A DNA stretch of 64,000 nucleotides from Bradyrhizobium erythrophlei (GTDB lineage Bacteria; Pseudomonadota; Alphaproteobacteria; Rhizobiales; Xanthobacteraceae), in assembly GCF_900142985.1 (NCBI RefSeq), contig NZ_LT670849.1, positions 7,332,501 to 7,396,500 on the forward strand, in the 5' to 3' direction. The notes under the pieces are model-generated. The model ran no database searches. It was not told the origin of the DNA and was given only the letters and a program-made list of their open reading frames with translations. Positions 17,644 to 28,073 of this stretch are shown here, one piece after another. The stretch's first letter is position 1; each line of letters starts with the position of its first letter. A program made the translations under genes and the position numbers.

Positions 17644-18177
17644 TTAGCGCGTAAACGTGCCGCCCGGAAGTGGCGCCGGGAATGCCGCGCCCGATTGTTG
17701 GGTGGGTTGCGCCTGCGGTGCGCCGGACTGCGCGTCGGCCGGCTGATCGGGCGGTGGCGCGGTGGTGCGCTGACGCACGATCTTCTTCTTCGGCGCGGGT
17801 GGAGCCGCCGCAGTCGCGTCTTCCTCGGGCGTGGCCGAAGGATCGGCGTTCGCCGTCGCTGCCGCAGGCTGCTTGCTCTTGCCAGTTTTCTTCGGCTTGG
17901 TCTCCGGAGGCGGAGGCGGCGGGACGGCCGCCTGCTGCGCATTCTGATCGGCGTCCTGCTGAGCGCCCTTGTACAGCGACTTCGGAACGCCCTGTTCGAG
18001 ACCAGGCACGCCTTCCGGGAATACCGGCTTACGATCGCCCTGCAACTTCTTCTTAGTGTCGAGCCAGTCGAGCCATTCCATCGGATCGAAGCTGTTGATC
18101 TGGCTGGCGCAGCCGCCCACCGCGCCCGACAGCGCGACGAGGACGGAAGCGGCGATCAGACGTTTCAGGCGACGCAT
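17644..18177 (-). CDS. Proline- and alanine-rich lipoprotein
   Basis: From ATG 18177 the product has 177 residues and a lipoprotein leader with lipobox SGAVGGC, so the mature N-terminus would be a lipidated Cys. The first mature part contains SFDPMEWLDWLDTKKKLQGD. The rest is low-complexity, rich in Pro, Ala, Lys and Gln, with a poly-proline run, suggesting an extended periplasmic linker. The frame is open further upstream, but the leader fixes the start. It lies between der and the TPR-protein gene, a common context with BamB-like envelope factors; no propeller is present here, so it is not BamB. Function unknown. Confidence 0.75.
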   Translation of the reverse strand: MRRLKRLIAASVLVALSGAVGGCASQINSFDPMEWLDWLDTKKKLQGDRKPVFPEGVPGLEQGVPKSLYKGAQQDADQNAQQAAVPPPPPPETKPKKTGKSKQPAAATANADPSATPEEDATAAAPPAPKKKIVRQRTTAPPPDQPADAQSGAPQAQPTQQSGAAFPAPLPGGTFTR

Positions 18178-18208
18178 GGTCGATTTCTCATTCAACGGTT
18201 TGCCGTCG

Positions 18209-18862
18209 TCAGCTCTTGGCGACCGGCGGAAGCAAGGCTTGAAGCGCCTCGGCCCGCTGACGCATGGCCGACGGCGTCTCGCCGTCATTGGCAATCAGAT
18301 CCAGCCACTGCCGCGCCGCGGTGTTGTCGTTGGCCCGCCACGCCGACAGAGCCAGCAATTCACGCGCAGTATGACGGAAGGTCGCGTCCGGCTTGGCGGC
18401 AGTTTCAAGCCGTTGCAGCATGTTGGGATAGCCTTCAGTATCCAGCAACAGTCCGGCCGCTCGAATCCGCGCCAGGTCCTGCTGCTCAGTGCCAATGCTG
18501 CGATCGGAGGCAAGCTCATCGTACATTTTCGCGCCCGCTTTCGGATCACGGGCTGCAACCTCGCCGGCCGCACGCAAACGCGCCAGCATGCGGTATCCGG
18601 AGGGAGCCGTCGTCGCGAGCTTGTCGAAGGCCGCTTCCGCCTCCGCGTTCTTGTTTTGCTCGACGAGCTCGATCGCGGCCTCAAAAGCAGCGCCCGCCTC
18701 GGCGGCCTTCTGGGCTTCCAGATATTGGTAGCCTCGCCAGCCGGCGACGGCGGCAACGATCAGGACGGCAGCCGCGATGATATAGAGCGAGTATTGGTCC
18801 CAGAGCTTTTTGAGTTGCTCCCGGCGGACTTCCTCGTCGACTTCATCAAATAATTCAGACAC
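18209..18862 (-). CDS. Membrane-anchored TPR protein, YfgM-like
   Basis: The 217-residue protein has a cytosolic N-terminus (LFDEVDEEVRREQLKKLWDQ), one membrane segment (YIIAAAVLIVAAVAGWRGY) and a periplasmic helical region with TPR-like repeats. This matches the YfgM/ancillary SecYEG translocon subunit family (DUF2133-like), which acts with periplasmic chaperones at the translocon. It precedes the lipoprotein and der genes in the same direction, the order seen with yfgM-bamB-der in other proteobacteria, although bamB is replaced here by the low-complexity lipoprotein. Confidence 0.8.
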   Translation of the reverse strand: MSELFDEVDEEVRREQLKKLWDQYSLYIIAAAVLIVAAVAGWRGYQYLEAQKAAEAGAAFEAAIELVEQNKNAEAEAAFDKLATTAPSGYRMLARLRAAGEVAARDPKAGAKMYDELASDRSIGTEQQDLARIRAAGLLLDTEGYPNMLQRLETAAKPDATFRHTARELLALSAWRANDNTAARQWLDLIANDGETPSAMRQRAEALQALLPPVAKS

Positions 18863-19051
18863 TTAAGTGTACCCCATCCCGGCCTCGCACGCCTGGAACC
18901 GTCAGGTGCGATTCATCTGCCCCTTGATGGCGGCCGCGTTACCCTAGCGATATGGCGGTGGCAAGGCAAAGCTAGACCACCAGCCCGATCAAAGCGTTAA
19001 CAGTGCTGCCCCAACGGGTTTTCCAGCCTCTGTCACCGGCCAGAGCCGTGC

Positions 19052-19876
19052 TTACGCCTTTGCCTTCATGCCGTAAACATGTTCCGGCCCCGGGAAAGCC
19101 CGGGAGCGGACGTCGGCCGCATAGCCCTGGATCGCGGCCTCGATCATCGGGCCGAGGTTGCCATAGCGTCGAACAAATTTCGGAGCCCGCGGCGACAATC
19201 CCAGCATGTCCTCCAGCACCAGCACCTGGCCGTCGCAGGCCGCGCTGGCGCCGATGCCGATGGTCGGAATGTCGATCGTCCCGGTTATCTTGCGCGCCAA
19301 GGGCTCGGCCACGGCTTCAACCACGACCGAAAAGGCGCCGGCCTGTGCCACGGCGAGCGCATCGTTTTCGATCGGCGCCCAGCTTTCTTCCTCGCGCCCC
19401 TGGGCGCGGAACGAACCCAGCGCGTTGATCGACTGCGGCGTCAGGCCGATATGGCCCATCACGGGTATGCCGCGTTCGACCAGAAATGCGATCGTCTCCG
19501 CCATCCGCGCGCCGCCTTCGAGCTTGACCGCGCCGCAATGGGTTTCTTTCAAAATTCTCACGGCCGAGTGAAAGGCCTGCTCCTTGGAGGCCTCGTAGGA
19601 GCCAAAGGGCATGTCGACGACGACGAGTGCGTGCTGCGAGCCGCGCATCACGGCATGGCCTTGCAGGATCATCATGTCGAGCGTCACCGGCACCGTGGTC
19701 TCGAATCCGTGCATGACGTTGCCGAGGGAGTCGCCGACCAGGATGACGTCGCAATAGCGGTCGACGAGCGCTGCCGTATGGGCGTGGTACGACGTCAACA
19801 TCACGATGGGCTCGCCGTTCTTGCGCGAGCGGATATCGGGTGCCGTTTTGCGTCTGATAGCTGCCTGGACCGACAT
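19052..19876 (-). CDS. panB: 3-methyl-2-oxobutanoate hydroxymethyltransferase
   Basis: PanB adds a hydroxymethyl group from methylene-tetrahydrofolate to ketoisovalerate, the first committed step of pantothenate synthesis. The 274-residue protein has the PanB motifs [35 protein letters not shown] and [12 protein letters not shown]. Length and ends are normal. PanC is not in the window. The NnrU-family gene lies only 4 nt upstream, so the two are probably in one transcript, although no functional link is known. Confidence 0.95.
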   Translation of the reverse strand: MSVQAAIRRKTAPDIRSRKNGEPIVMLTSYHAHTAALVDRYCDVILVGDSLGNVMHGFETTVPVTLDMMILQGHAVMRGSQHALVVVDMPFGSYEASKEQAFHSAVRILKETHCGAVKLEGGARMAETIAFLVERGIPVMGHIGLTPQSINALGSFRAQGREEESWAPIENDALAVAQAGAFSVVVEAVAEPLARKITGTIDIPTIGIGASAACDGQVLVLEDMLGLSPRAPKFVRRYGNLGPMIEAAIQGYAADVRSRAFPGPEHVYGMKAKA

Positions 19877-19880
19877 ATTG

Positions 19881-20483
19881 CTATGCTCCTACGACGGGGA
19901 CGCCGATCACGACCGGATGGAACGCGAAGGCAAGTGCGAGATAGACGACAATTCCAACGGCAACCGCAATCCCGTCGTTACCCCAGCCGCCGACCGGAAT
20001 CGGCGGACCGCCGGCATCGGCACGGCGCTTGAGCGAGATGCGATCGACCACCGCCCAAGCCAGAAACGAGCCGAACAGGATGATCGAGCCGAGATCGCCA
20101 TTGGCAAGCAAATGCGCGGCCGCCCATAGCTTGACGCTCACGAGCATCGGGTGCTTGAGCGTCGCATAGATGTGACCACGCAGATACGACGCCACGAACA
20201 GGATCACCGCAGGCAGCATCAAGGCGACCGTCACGTGCCTGAGAACGACCAGCGTCTTCGGAGAAACCGAGCCCTCCCATACGTCGATCATCCCGGCTGC
20301 GCGGTAGTGCGCAAAGCCCCAGGCGATCAGCGCAATCCCGAGCACGGAGAGAACCGCGTAAACGAGCTTGTAGCTGCCCTCGCCCATCGCCGAGACAATG
20401 CGGCCGCGCAAATCACGCTGGGCCGGCAGCAAATGGATGCCGAGAAACAGGGCCAGGCCCAGGATCATCACCGCCAGTCCCAT
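19881..20483 (-). CDS. NnrU family membrane protein
   Basis: The 200-residue protein has five to six hydrophobic segments and ends inside the membrane. The family signature near residue 130 contains [20 protein letters not shown], as in NnrU/MAPEG-like isoprenylcysteine methyltransferase-fold proteins. NnrU was first linked to nitrite/nitric oxide reductase expression, but many members occur without denitrification genes, as here. It lies directly upstream of panB. Confidence 0.85.
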   Translation of the reverse strand: MGLAVMILGLALFLGIHLLPAQRDLRGRIVSAMGEGSYKLVYAVLSVLGIALIAWGFAHYRAAGMIDVWEGSVSPKTLVVLRHVTVALMLPAVILFVASYLRGHIYATLKHPMLVSVKLWAAAHLLANGDLGSIILFGSFLAWAVVDRISLKRRADAGGPPIPVGGWGNDGIAVAVGIVVYLALAFAFHPVVIGVPVVGA

Positions 20484-20592
20484 CGCATCCCCTCCGCGTC
20501 CTCTTTATTCGGGCTATCGGGTACACTTTCGCGCACGACACGGCAATGCAGGAGATGGTACCGCGGGGGTCGGAACGACAAACCAAGGCACG

Positions 20593-21204
20593 CTAAGGGG
20601 TGGCTTTCTGCTTCTCGATGTCGCGGTTATCGACGTAGCGGATGGCAATGGGCCGCCCCGCCAGGGCTCCGCCGAGATTGCCGGTGAATTTGAGCGGCAC
20701 GCAGGCCCCGATGGAATCGTTGATCGCCTTGAGATAGGTCTCGCGGACCTCGGAAGGCACGCCGGCCGTGGCAAACGTCAGGCGCGGCGGCCCGATCAAA
20801 TCGCCGGATCGCTTGAAGCTGAAGCGCACCGTCATCTGCATGCCCTCTTTCGCCGCATCCGCCTGCGGTGGCGTCCAGCAGGAGCGCAAGGCTGCAAAGA
20901 GATCGCCGATATTATCGAGATCGTGATCGGGCTTCTGGTATTTCGGCGCGTCTTCCTCTGATGGTTTGGTCTCGACCGTCAACTGGAGGTTCTCGCCATA
21001 GGGATAGTCGATCTCGGGAATGCAGGGACCATGACCAAGCACGCTGCAAAAATACGGCGTGCACGGGTGGTGGGACAACACGCTGCACGGCTCATGGGAA
21101 AACGGGATTGGATTGATGCGGTGCCAGCGTCTGGCATCCGCGTTACCCGCGAAGGCCAGTCCGGTAACAGCAACGACGAAACCGATAGCAATACGAGGGA
21201 GCAT
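20593..21204 (-). CDS. Secreted protein with TonB-C-like domain
   Basis: From ATG 21204 the 203-residue product has a signal peptide (PRIAIGFVVAVTGLAFAGNA) and a His/Pro/Cys-rich stretch with several cysteines. The C-terminal domain (VRFSFKRSGDLIGPPRLTFA ... RYVDNRDIEK) resembles the TonB C-terminal or cell-envelope fold. I do not recognise a named family. The window upstream of 21204 is also open but lacks the leader. It is probably periplasmic; the cysteines suggest disulfides. Confidence 0.7.
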   Translation of the reverse strand: MLPRIAIGFVVAVTGLAFAGNADARRWHRINPIPFSHEPCSVLSHHPCTPYFCSVLGHGPCIPEIDYPYGENLQLTVETKPSEEDAPKYQKPDHDLDNIGDLFAALRSCWTPPQADAAKEGMQMTVRFSFKRSGDLIGPPRLTFATAGVPSEVRETYLKAINDSIGACVPLKFTGNLGGALAGRPIAIRYVDNRDIEKQKATP

Positions 21205-21323
21205 GCGCTTTGCATCCTCGGCGGCAGAACTTGCAGAGAGTATAACGCGAAAATGCAAGGAAGGATCGGGGCTGTTAACGGCCAGCCGTTCACATCCTCG
21301 CGTGTGCGGGCACGGCGAAAGCG

Positions 21324-22943
21324 CTACGCCTTCTTCTTTACGTCCTTGACACTTGCGAAGACGATGCCCTCGGCGCGCTCCTTGGTGTAGCCGAGATAGA
21401 ACTCATTCTTGGCGAGGAATACCGGATCGCCGTCGACGTCATCGGCCACACCGGAGCCGTTGGCCGCGATAAACGCATCAAGCTTCTTGCGGTCTTCGGA
21501 CGAAATCCAGCGTGCGAGCTGAAATTCGGAAACCTCGAATTCGACGGGAAGCGAATATTCCGCATCGAGGCGCGCCTTGAGCACGTCGAGTTGGAGCGGA
21601 CCGACCACGCCGACCAGCGCCGGCGCACCGTCGCGGGGCCGAAACACCTGAACGACCCCCTCCTCCGACATCTGCTGCAAGGCTTCCTTGAGCTTCTTCG
21701 CCTTCATCGCGTCGGTCAACCGAACACGGCGGACGATTTCCGGCGCAAAGCTCGGCACACCGACGAAGGTGATGTCTTCGCCCTCGGTCAGGGTGTCGCC
21801 GATGCGCAGAGAGCCGTGATTGGGAATACCGACGACATCGCCGGCAAAGGCCTCGTCCGCAACCGAACGATCCTGGGCAAAGAAGAATTGCGGAGACGAC
21901 AGTGGCATGGTCTTGCCCGTGCGCACGAGCTTTGCCTTCATGCCCCTGGTCAGTTTCCCGGAGCACAACCGCGCGAACGCGATGCGGTCGCGATGATTGG
22001 GGTCCATGTTGGCCTGGATCTTGAACACGAAGGCGCTCATGCGCGGCTCCGCCGCCTCGACCTTTCGCAGATTACCCTCCTGCGCCCGTGGCGGCGGCGC
22101 AAAGCGGCCGAGGCCTTCAAGCAGATCACCAACGCCGAAATTGCGCAGCGCGCTGCCGAAATAGACCGGCGTCAAATGGCCTTCGCGAAACGCCTCGAGT
22201 TCGAACGGCTTGCAGGCTTCCGAGACCAGTTCGAGTTCTTCCTTGACCGCACCGACATCGAGATTGGCGTTGTGGCTCGCCAGTTCAGCGATATCGATCT
22301 GCTGCGCCGCGCCGGTCTTGGCGCCGCCGCCTTCCAGAAGGCGAACGCCGCCGGTGGCCAGATCGTAGGTCCCGAGAAAATCGCGGCCGCGGCCGACCGG
22401 CCAGGTCATCGGCGTGGTGTCGAGTGCCAGTGTCTTTTCGATCTCATCGAGGAGCTCGAACGTATCCCGGCTCTCGCGGTCCATCTTATTGATGAAGGTG
22501 ATGATGGGGATGTCGCGAAGACGGCAGACCTCGAATAGCTTGCGGGTGCGCGCCTCGATGCCCTTGGCGGCGTCGATCACCATGACCGCGGAGTCGACCG
22601 CCGTCAGCGTGCGATAGGTGTCTTCCGAAAAGTCCTCGTGGCCCGGCGTGTCGAGCAGATTAAAGACGAGACCATCGAATTCGAACGTCATCACCGAAGT
22701 GACCACGGAAATTCCGCGCTCGCGTTCGATCTTCATCCAGTCGGAACGGGTATTGCGCCGTTCGCCCTTGGCCTTGACCTGGCCGGCGAGATTGATGGCG
22801 CCACCGAACAGAAGCAGCTTTTCGGTCAGCGTGGTTTTGCCGGCGTCCGGGTGAGAGATGATGGCAAAGGTACGCCGGCGCGCCACTTCGCTTGCGAGCG
22901 GCGATGAGGGTGACGAATCGGTGGCGAGGGCCAGATCGGACAT
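21324..22943 (-). CDS. prfC: Peptide chain release factor 3
   Basis: RF3 is the GTPase that recycles RF1/RF2 after termination. The 539-residue protein has the translational GTPase motifs ISHPDAGKTTLTEKLL (G1), RGISV (switch I), LLDTPGHEDFSEDT (G3) and ITFINKMDRE (G4, NKMD). The RF3-specific C-terminal region follows (VFRPRDGAPALVGVVGPLQ and EFEVSEFQLARW). Normal length. It is transcribed alone or with unknown neighbours; a phosphate transporter follows beyond about 100 nt on the upstream side. Confidence 0.96.
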   Translation of the reverse strand: MSDLALATDSSPSSPLASEVARRRTFAIISHPDAGKTTLTEKLLLFGGAINLAGQVKAKGERRNTRSDWMKIERERGISVVTSVMTFEFDGLVFNLLDTPGHEDFSEDTYRTLTAVDSAVMVIDAAKGIEARTRKLFEVCRLRDIPIITFINKMDRESRDTFELLDEIEKTLALDTTPMTWPVGRGRDFLGTYDLATGGVRLLEGGGAKTGAAQQIDIAELASHNANLDVGAVKEELELVSEACKPFELEAFREGHLTPVYFGSALRNFGVGDLLEGLGRFAPPPRAQEGNLRKVEAAEPRMSAFVFKIQANMDPNHRDRIAFARLCSGKLTRGMKAKLVRTGKTMPLSSPQFFFAQDRSVADEAFAGDVVGIPNHGSLRIGDTLTEGEDITFVGVPSFAPEIVRRVRLTDAMKAKKLKEALQQMSEEGVVQVFRPRDGAPALVGVVGPLQLDVLKARLDAEYSLPVEFEVSEFQLARWISSEDRKKLDAFIAANGSGVADDVDGDPVFLAKNEFYLGYTKERAEGIVFASVKDVKKKA

Positions 22944-23056
22944 GGACGAAGCGTTTGGCAGGGAAACCGGGCTGGATCAAGGAAGGCTGGTTCGGGACAC
23001 CAGCGGCCCCCTCCATATAGGCGTTGCGCCAACCGCCTCCAACCGACCTCGTCTGT

Positions 23057-24061
<1,005 letters not shown>

Positions 24062-24077
24062 TATCGTTGGCCCTGCC

Positions 24078-24725
24078 CTATACCTGTTCGATCACGATGC
24101 TGCTGATCTCGTTAGCCACATCGTCGAAACGATCGGCCACCTTCTCAAGGTGATCGTAGATTTCGGCCCCGACGATGAAATCCATCGCGCTGGCGTCGCG
24201 GTGCTTCAGGAACAGCTCTTTCAGACCGATGTCGTGGAGGTCGTCGACGCGCCCCTCCAGCTTGGTGAGCTCTTCCGTGATCGTTGTCAGCAATGCCACG
24301 TTACTTCCGATCGCTTGCAACAATGGCAGTGCGCGGCCGACGAGTTCGGAGCATTGCACAAGAAGTGTTCCAATTTCGCGCATCGGCGGCTCGAACGTGC
24401 GCACCTCGAACAGCATCACGGCCTTCGCCGTTTGCTGCATCTGGTCGATGGCGTCATCCATGGCCGTGATCAGGTTCTTGATGTCACCGCGGTCGAACGG
24501 CGTGATGAAGGTGCGCCGCACCGCCGTCAGCACCTCGCGCGTGACGTTGTCGGCATCGTTCTCGAACTGATTGACCCGTTGGCAAAAAACCGGCGTTTCC
24601 TCGCCGCCCTGAAGCATGCCTTGCAGCGCCAGCGCGCCCTCGCGAACAGCCTGGGAATGTTTGGCGAAGAGGTCGAAAAATCGCTCTTCCTTGGGAAGGA
24701 AGGCGCGAAACCAACGCAGCAGCAT
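24078..24725 (-). CDS. DUF47/PhoU-like phosphate transport regulator
   Basis: This is a 215-residue all-helical protein with the PhoU-like pattern of acidic E/DxxxD repeats (for example FENDADNVTREVL and ITAMDDAIDQMQ). The start at ATG 24725 (MLLRWFRAFLPKEERFFDLF) is the family start; the open frame continues 24 codons upstream but without conserved sequence. DUF47 proteins (also called Pit accessory protein) co-occur with PiT transporters and modulate them. Spacing to the PiT gene is 16 nt. Confidence 0.9.
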   Translation of the reverse strand: MLLRWFRAFLPKEERFFDLFAKHSQAVREGALALQGMLQGGEETPVFCQRVNQFENDADNVTREVLTAVRRTFITPFDRGDIKNLITAMDDAIDQMQQTAKAVMLFEVRTFEPPMREIGTLLVQCSELVGRALPLLQAIGSNVALLTTITEELTKLEGRVDDLHDIGLKELFLKHRDASAMDFIVGAEIYDHLEKVADRFDDVANEISSIVIEQV

Positions 24726-24877
24726 AGCTATGTCCAATTGCAGAAAGGCCGGGCCAGAACGGCTCGTCACATACCTGTCATAAAGCAATTTGGGCAAGAT
24801 GCCATGCCGCGCCGCCGGCCAAATCGGGCCTCATCCACGGCTTTATGGCCGAAAAACCGCTGCGAGCCTCGCCTTGT

Positions 24878-25846
24878 CTACAGCGAACGGCGGAAAAGGT
24901 GGGCTATTTCACCGACGATTCCGCGGCGGAACGTCAGCACGCAGGCCACGAAAATCGAGCCCTGGATCACGGTCACCCAGGAGCCAAATCCGGCCAGATA
25001 TTGCTGCGTGGCGACGATGATGAAGGCGCCGATCACCGGGCCGAAGACGGTGCCGAGCCCGCCGACCAGCGTCATCAGCACGATCAGACCGGACATGCCG
25101 ACCTCGACATCCGAAAGCGAGGCGTTCTGAACCACGAACACCTTCAGCGAGCCGGCAAAGCCCGCCAGTGTTCCTGACAGGATGAAGGCCAGCAGCTTGT
25201 ACTGATCGGTCTTGTAACCCAGCGAGATTGCGCGCTGCTCGTTTTCACGGATCGATTTCAGCACCTCACCGAACGGCGAGTTGATGGCGCGGAAGATCAC
25301 GAGGAAGCCGAACAGAAAGCCGGCGACGATGACGTAATAGAGCACCGTCGGCTTCGAGAGGTCGAGGATTCCGAGCAAGTGTCCCTGCGGAATACCCTGG
25401 ATGCCGTCTTCACCATGGGTGAACGGCGCTTGCAGGTAGATGAAATAGATCAGTTGCGACAGCGCCAGCGTGATCATCGCGAAATAGATGCCCTGACGCC
25501 GGATCGCGACAACACCGGTAATGATGCCAAGTGCCGCAGATGCTGCGACCCCGATCAGAATGCCAAGCTCAGGCGGCACACCCCACACTTTCGCGGCATG
25601 GGCGGTGACATATCCGCCCGTCCCCAAGAACATCGCATGGCCGAACGACAACAAGCCGCCATATCCGATCAAGAGATTGAAGGCACAGGCGAGCAGCGCA
25701 AAACACAATCCTTGCATGACGAAGAAGGGATAGAGACTCGTAAACGGCACGAGCAGGAGCAGAACGGTCATGATCGCGAACGCGATCATCTCGTCGCGGA
25801 TCGCGCGCGGGGTTACCGGTACGGTGTCGTCCGTCATCGCCGTCAT
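24878..25846 (-). CDS. livM: Branched-chain amino-acid ABC transporter permease LivM
   Basis: The 322-residue membrane protein carries the LivM signatures LLIGYGGLLSFGHAMFLG and the cytoplasmic loop INSPFGEVLKSIRENEQRAISLGY, which contacts the ATPases. It is the last gene of the reverse liv cassette (livG, livF, binding protein, livH, livM). A degenerate palindromic repeat lies immediately before its start at 25849-25895. A second ATG at 25837 is an alternative start. Confidence 0.93.
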   Translation of the reverse strand: MTAMTDDTVPVTPRAIRDEMIAFAIMTVLLLLVPFTSLYPFFVMQGLCFALLACAFNLLIGYGGLLSFGHAMFLGTGGYVTAHAAKVWGVPPELGILIGVAASAALGIITGVVAIRRQGIYFAMITLALSQLIYFIYLQAPFTHGEDGIQGIPQGHLLGILDLSKPTVLYYVIVAGFLFGFLVIFRAINSPFGEVLKSIRENEQRAISLGYKTDQYKLLAFILSGTLAGFAGSLKVFVVQNASLSDVEVGMSGLIVLMTLVGGLGTVFGPVIGAFIIVATQQYLAGFGSWVTVIQGSIFVACVLTFRRGIVGEIAHLFRRSL

Positions 25847-25848
25847 GG

Positions 25849-25895
25849 CTAGTGCCCACTTTTCTACTTCAGGAACTTCAAATAGACGGCGCTAG
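25849..25895. repeat. Degenerate CTAGTG-type palindrome between livH and livM
   Basis: The element starts with CTAGTGCCCACTT, identical to the left end of the repeat at 16009, and closes with GGCGCTAG. Inner arms are poorly paired and parts appear deleted. It overlaps the livH stop codon region by a few bases and touches the livM start, so it occupies the entire intercistronic gap inside an operon and could affect differential expression of livM. Confidence 0.65.
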
Positions 25896-26755
25896 GCCGC
25901 CCGTCCCGTCAATCCCGTTGGTTTCACCAGCAGTACCAGCACCATCAGAACGAACACGACGGTGTTGGAAGCTTCCGGATAGAAGTACTTCGTCAGGCCC
26001 TCGATCAGGCCAAGCGCAAAGCCGGTAATGATCGATCCCATGATCGATCCCATGCCGCCGATCACCACCACCGCGAACACGACGATGATGATGTTCTCGC
26101 CCATGAGCGGCCGGACCTGGTTGATCGGCGCCGACAACACGCCGGCGAGTGCAGCGAGACCGACGCCGAGGCCGTAGGTCAGCGTGATCATTCGCGGCAC
26201 GTTGATGCCGAAGGCGCGTACCAGCGTCGGGTTTTCCGTCGCGGCGCGCAAATAGGCGCCAAGCCGCGTCCGCTCGATCAGGTACCAGGTCGCCAGACAC
26301 ACGACGAGCGAGAACACCACGACCCAGCCGCGATAGATCGGCAGGAACATGAAGCCGAGATTCATGCCGCCCTTCAGTTCGTCGGGGATGGCGTAGGGCA
26401 GACCGGATGAACCGAAATAGTTCTGGAAGACGCCCTGGATGATCAGCGCAAGCCCGAACGTCAGGAGCAGACCATAGAGGTGATCGAGGCCGGAGAGCCA
26501 TTGCAGCATGGTCCGTTCCAGGATCATGCCGAAGATGCCGACCGTGATCGGCGCGATCAGCAGCGCCCACCAATATCCGATGCCCAAGAGACTGAGCAGG
26601 AAATAGGCGCAGAACGCGCCCATCATATAAAGCGCGCCGTGCGCGAAATTGATGATGTTGAGCATGCCGAAGATGACGGCAAGCCCGAGGCTGAGAAGTG
26701 CGTAGAACGAGCCGTTGATCAATCCAACGAGGAGCTGGGCGTAGAGAGCTTGCAT
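25892..26755 (-). CDS. livH: Branched-chain amino-acid ABC transporter permease LivH
   Basis: The 287-residue integral membrane protein has the LivH features NGSFYALLSLGLAVIFGMLN, INFAHGALYMMGAF and the loop LIERTRLGAYLRAATENPTL. It pairs with LivM to form the membrane channel of a high-affinity branched-chain amino-acid (HAAT-type) importer. It follows the substrate-binding protein gene after about 65 nt in the same direction. Confidence 0.93.
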   Translation of the reverse strand: MQALYAQLLVGLINGSFYALLSLGLAVIFGMLNIINFAHGALYMMGAFCAYFLLSLLGIGYWWALLIAPITVGIFGMILERTMLQWLSGLDHLYGLLLTFGLALIIQGVFQNYFGSSGLPYAIPDELKGGMNLGFMFLPIYRGWVVVFSLVVCLATWYLIERTRLGAYLRAATENPTLVRAFGINVPRMITLTYGLGVGLAALAGVLSAPINQVRPLMGENIIIVVFAVVVIGGMGSIMGSIITGFALGLIEGLTKYFYPEASNTVVFVLMVLVLLVKPTGLTGRAA

Positions 26756-26819
26756 ATCCGTCGATCTTTCAACTCATGCTGCCGGTGACGTCGGGCGGTC
26801 CCGCCGATTGCGAGGCCGC

Positions 26820-28043
26820 CTACTTCTTCAGGAGCGCACACTTGCTTTCGGCAAGCGGCGTGAAGGCCTGGTCCGCAGAAACCGTGCCGACTAGCTTGTA
26901 GAAATCCCAAGGCGCCTTCGATTCCGACGGCTTCTTGACCTCGAACAGATAGGCCGGGTGGATGGCGCGGCCGTTGGGCTGAACCTCGCCCTTGCCGAAC
27001 AAGGGATCGTCGGTCGGGATCGACTTCATCTTCTCCACGACCTTGACACCGTCGTGCGGATTGCCGCCAAGCGCCTCAAGCGCCTTGAAGTAATGCATCA
27101 GTCCCGCATAGACGCCGGCCTGCACCATGGACGGCGGCGCGCCGGTCTTCATCCGTGCGGCGAACTTCTTGGAAAACTCGCGGGTCTTGTCGTTCATGTC
27201 CCAATAGAAAGTCTCGGTGAAGTTCAACCCCTGCGCCGTCTCGAGACCGATCGCCTTGACGTCGGTGATGAACAGAAGCAGCGCGGCGAGCTTTTGTCCG
27301 CCCTTCACGATACCGAATTCGGCGGCCTGCTTGATCGTGTTGGTGGTGTCGCCGCCGGCATTGGCAAGGCCGATGACCTTGGCCTTCGAAGCCTGCGCCT
27401 GCAGCAGGAAGGACGAGAAGTCCGCGGTGTTCAGGGGGTGCTTGACCCCGCCGAGCACCTTGCCGCCATTGGCGAGGATCACGGCCGTGGTGTCGCGCTC
27501 AAGCGCTGCGCCAAACGCGTAGTCTGCGGTCAGGAAAAACCAGGTATCGCCGCCGGCCTTCACCAGCGCCTGGCCGGTGCCATGGGCCAGCGTGTAGGTG
27601 TCGTAGGTCCAGTGCACAGTGTTGGGAGAGCACTGCGCGTTGGTGAGGTCCGAGGTCGCCGCGCCGGAGTTGATGAAAACGCCGTTCTTCTCCTTGACGA
27701 CGTTGTTGACGGCCAGCGCCACGCCGGAGTTCGGAACGTCGACGATGACGTCGACCTTCTCGACATCGAACCACTGCCGTGCGATGGCGGTGCCAATATC
27801 CGGCTTGTTCTGATGATCACCGGAGATGATGTCGATCTTCCAGCCCTTGGCGGTCAGGCCGGAATCCTCGATCGCCATCTGCGCGGCGAGCGTCGAGCCG
27901 GGGCCACCGAGATCGGCATAAAGGCCGGATTGATCGGACAGCGCACCGACCTTGACGGTCTTGTCCTGGGCGTTAGCGAGGCTCGCAACTGAAAGGCTCA
28001 AGGCCGTACCGAGCAACAGGCTGGCGAAAATTTTGGTCCTCAT
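26820..28043 (-). CDS. ABC transporter substrate-binding protein, Liv (HAAT) type
   Basis: This 407-residue protein has a clear signal peptide (FASLLLGTALSLSVASLANA) and the periplasmic binding fold of LivJ/LivK type: VKVGALSDQSGLYADLGGPG at the mature N-terminus, a cysteine in NAQCSPNTVHWTYDT, and TTAVILANGGKVLGG. Ligand cannot be fixed from sequence; branched-chain or other amino acids, or short amides, are possible. Gene lies between the ATPase and permease genes, unlike Escherichia coli, where the order differs. Confidence 0.9.
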   Translation of the reverse strand: MRTKIFASLLLGTALSLSVASLANAQDKTVKVGALSDQSGLYADLGGPGSTLAAQMAIEDSGLTAKGWKIDIISGDHQNKPDIGTAIARQWFDVEKVDVIVDVPNSGVALAVNNVVKEKNGVFINSGAATSDLTNAQCSPNTVHWTYDTYTLAHGTGQALVKAGGDTWFFLTADYAFGAALERDTTAVILANGGKVLGGVKHPLNTADFSSFLLQAQASKAKVIGLANAGGDTTNTIKQAAEFGIVKGGQKLAALLLFITDVKAIGLETAQGLNFTETFYWDMNDKTREFSKKFAARMKTGAPPSMVQAGVYAGLMHYFKALEALGGNPHDGVKVVEKMKSIPTDDPLFGKGEVQPNGRAIHPAYLFEVKKPSESKAPWDFYKLVGTVSADQAFTPLAESKCALLKK

Positions 28044-28073
28044 GGCGGTCCCTCTGAAATAGGCGTGTCGTTT

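Noticed and set aside
16198..18780. Forward frame of 860 codons
   Set aside because: It runs antisense to der, the lipoprotein and the TPR gene. Its length only reflects lack of stops opposite high-G+C genes.
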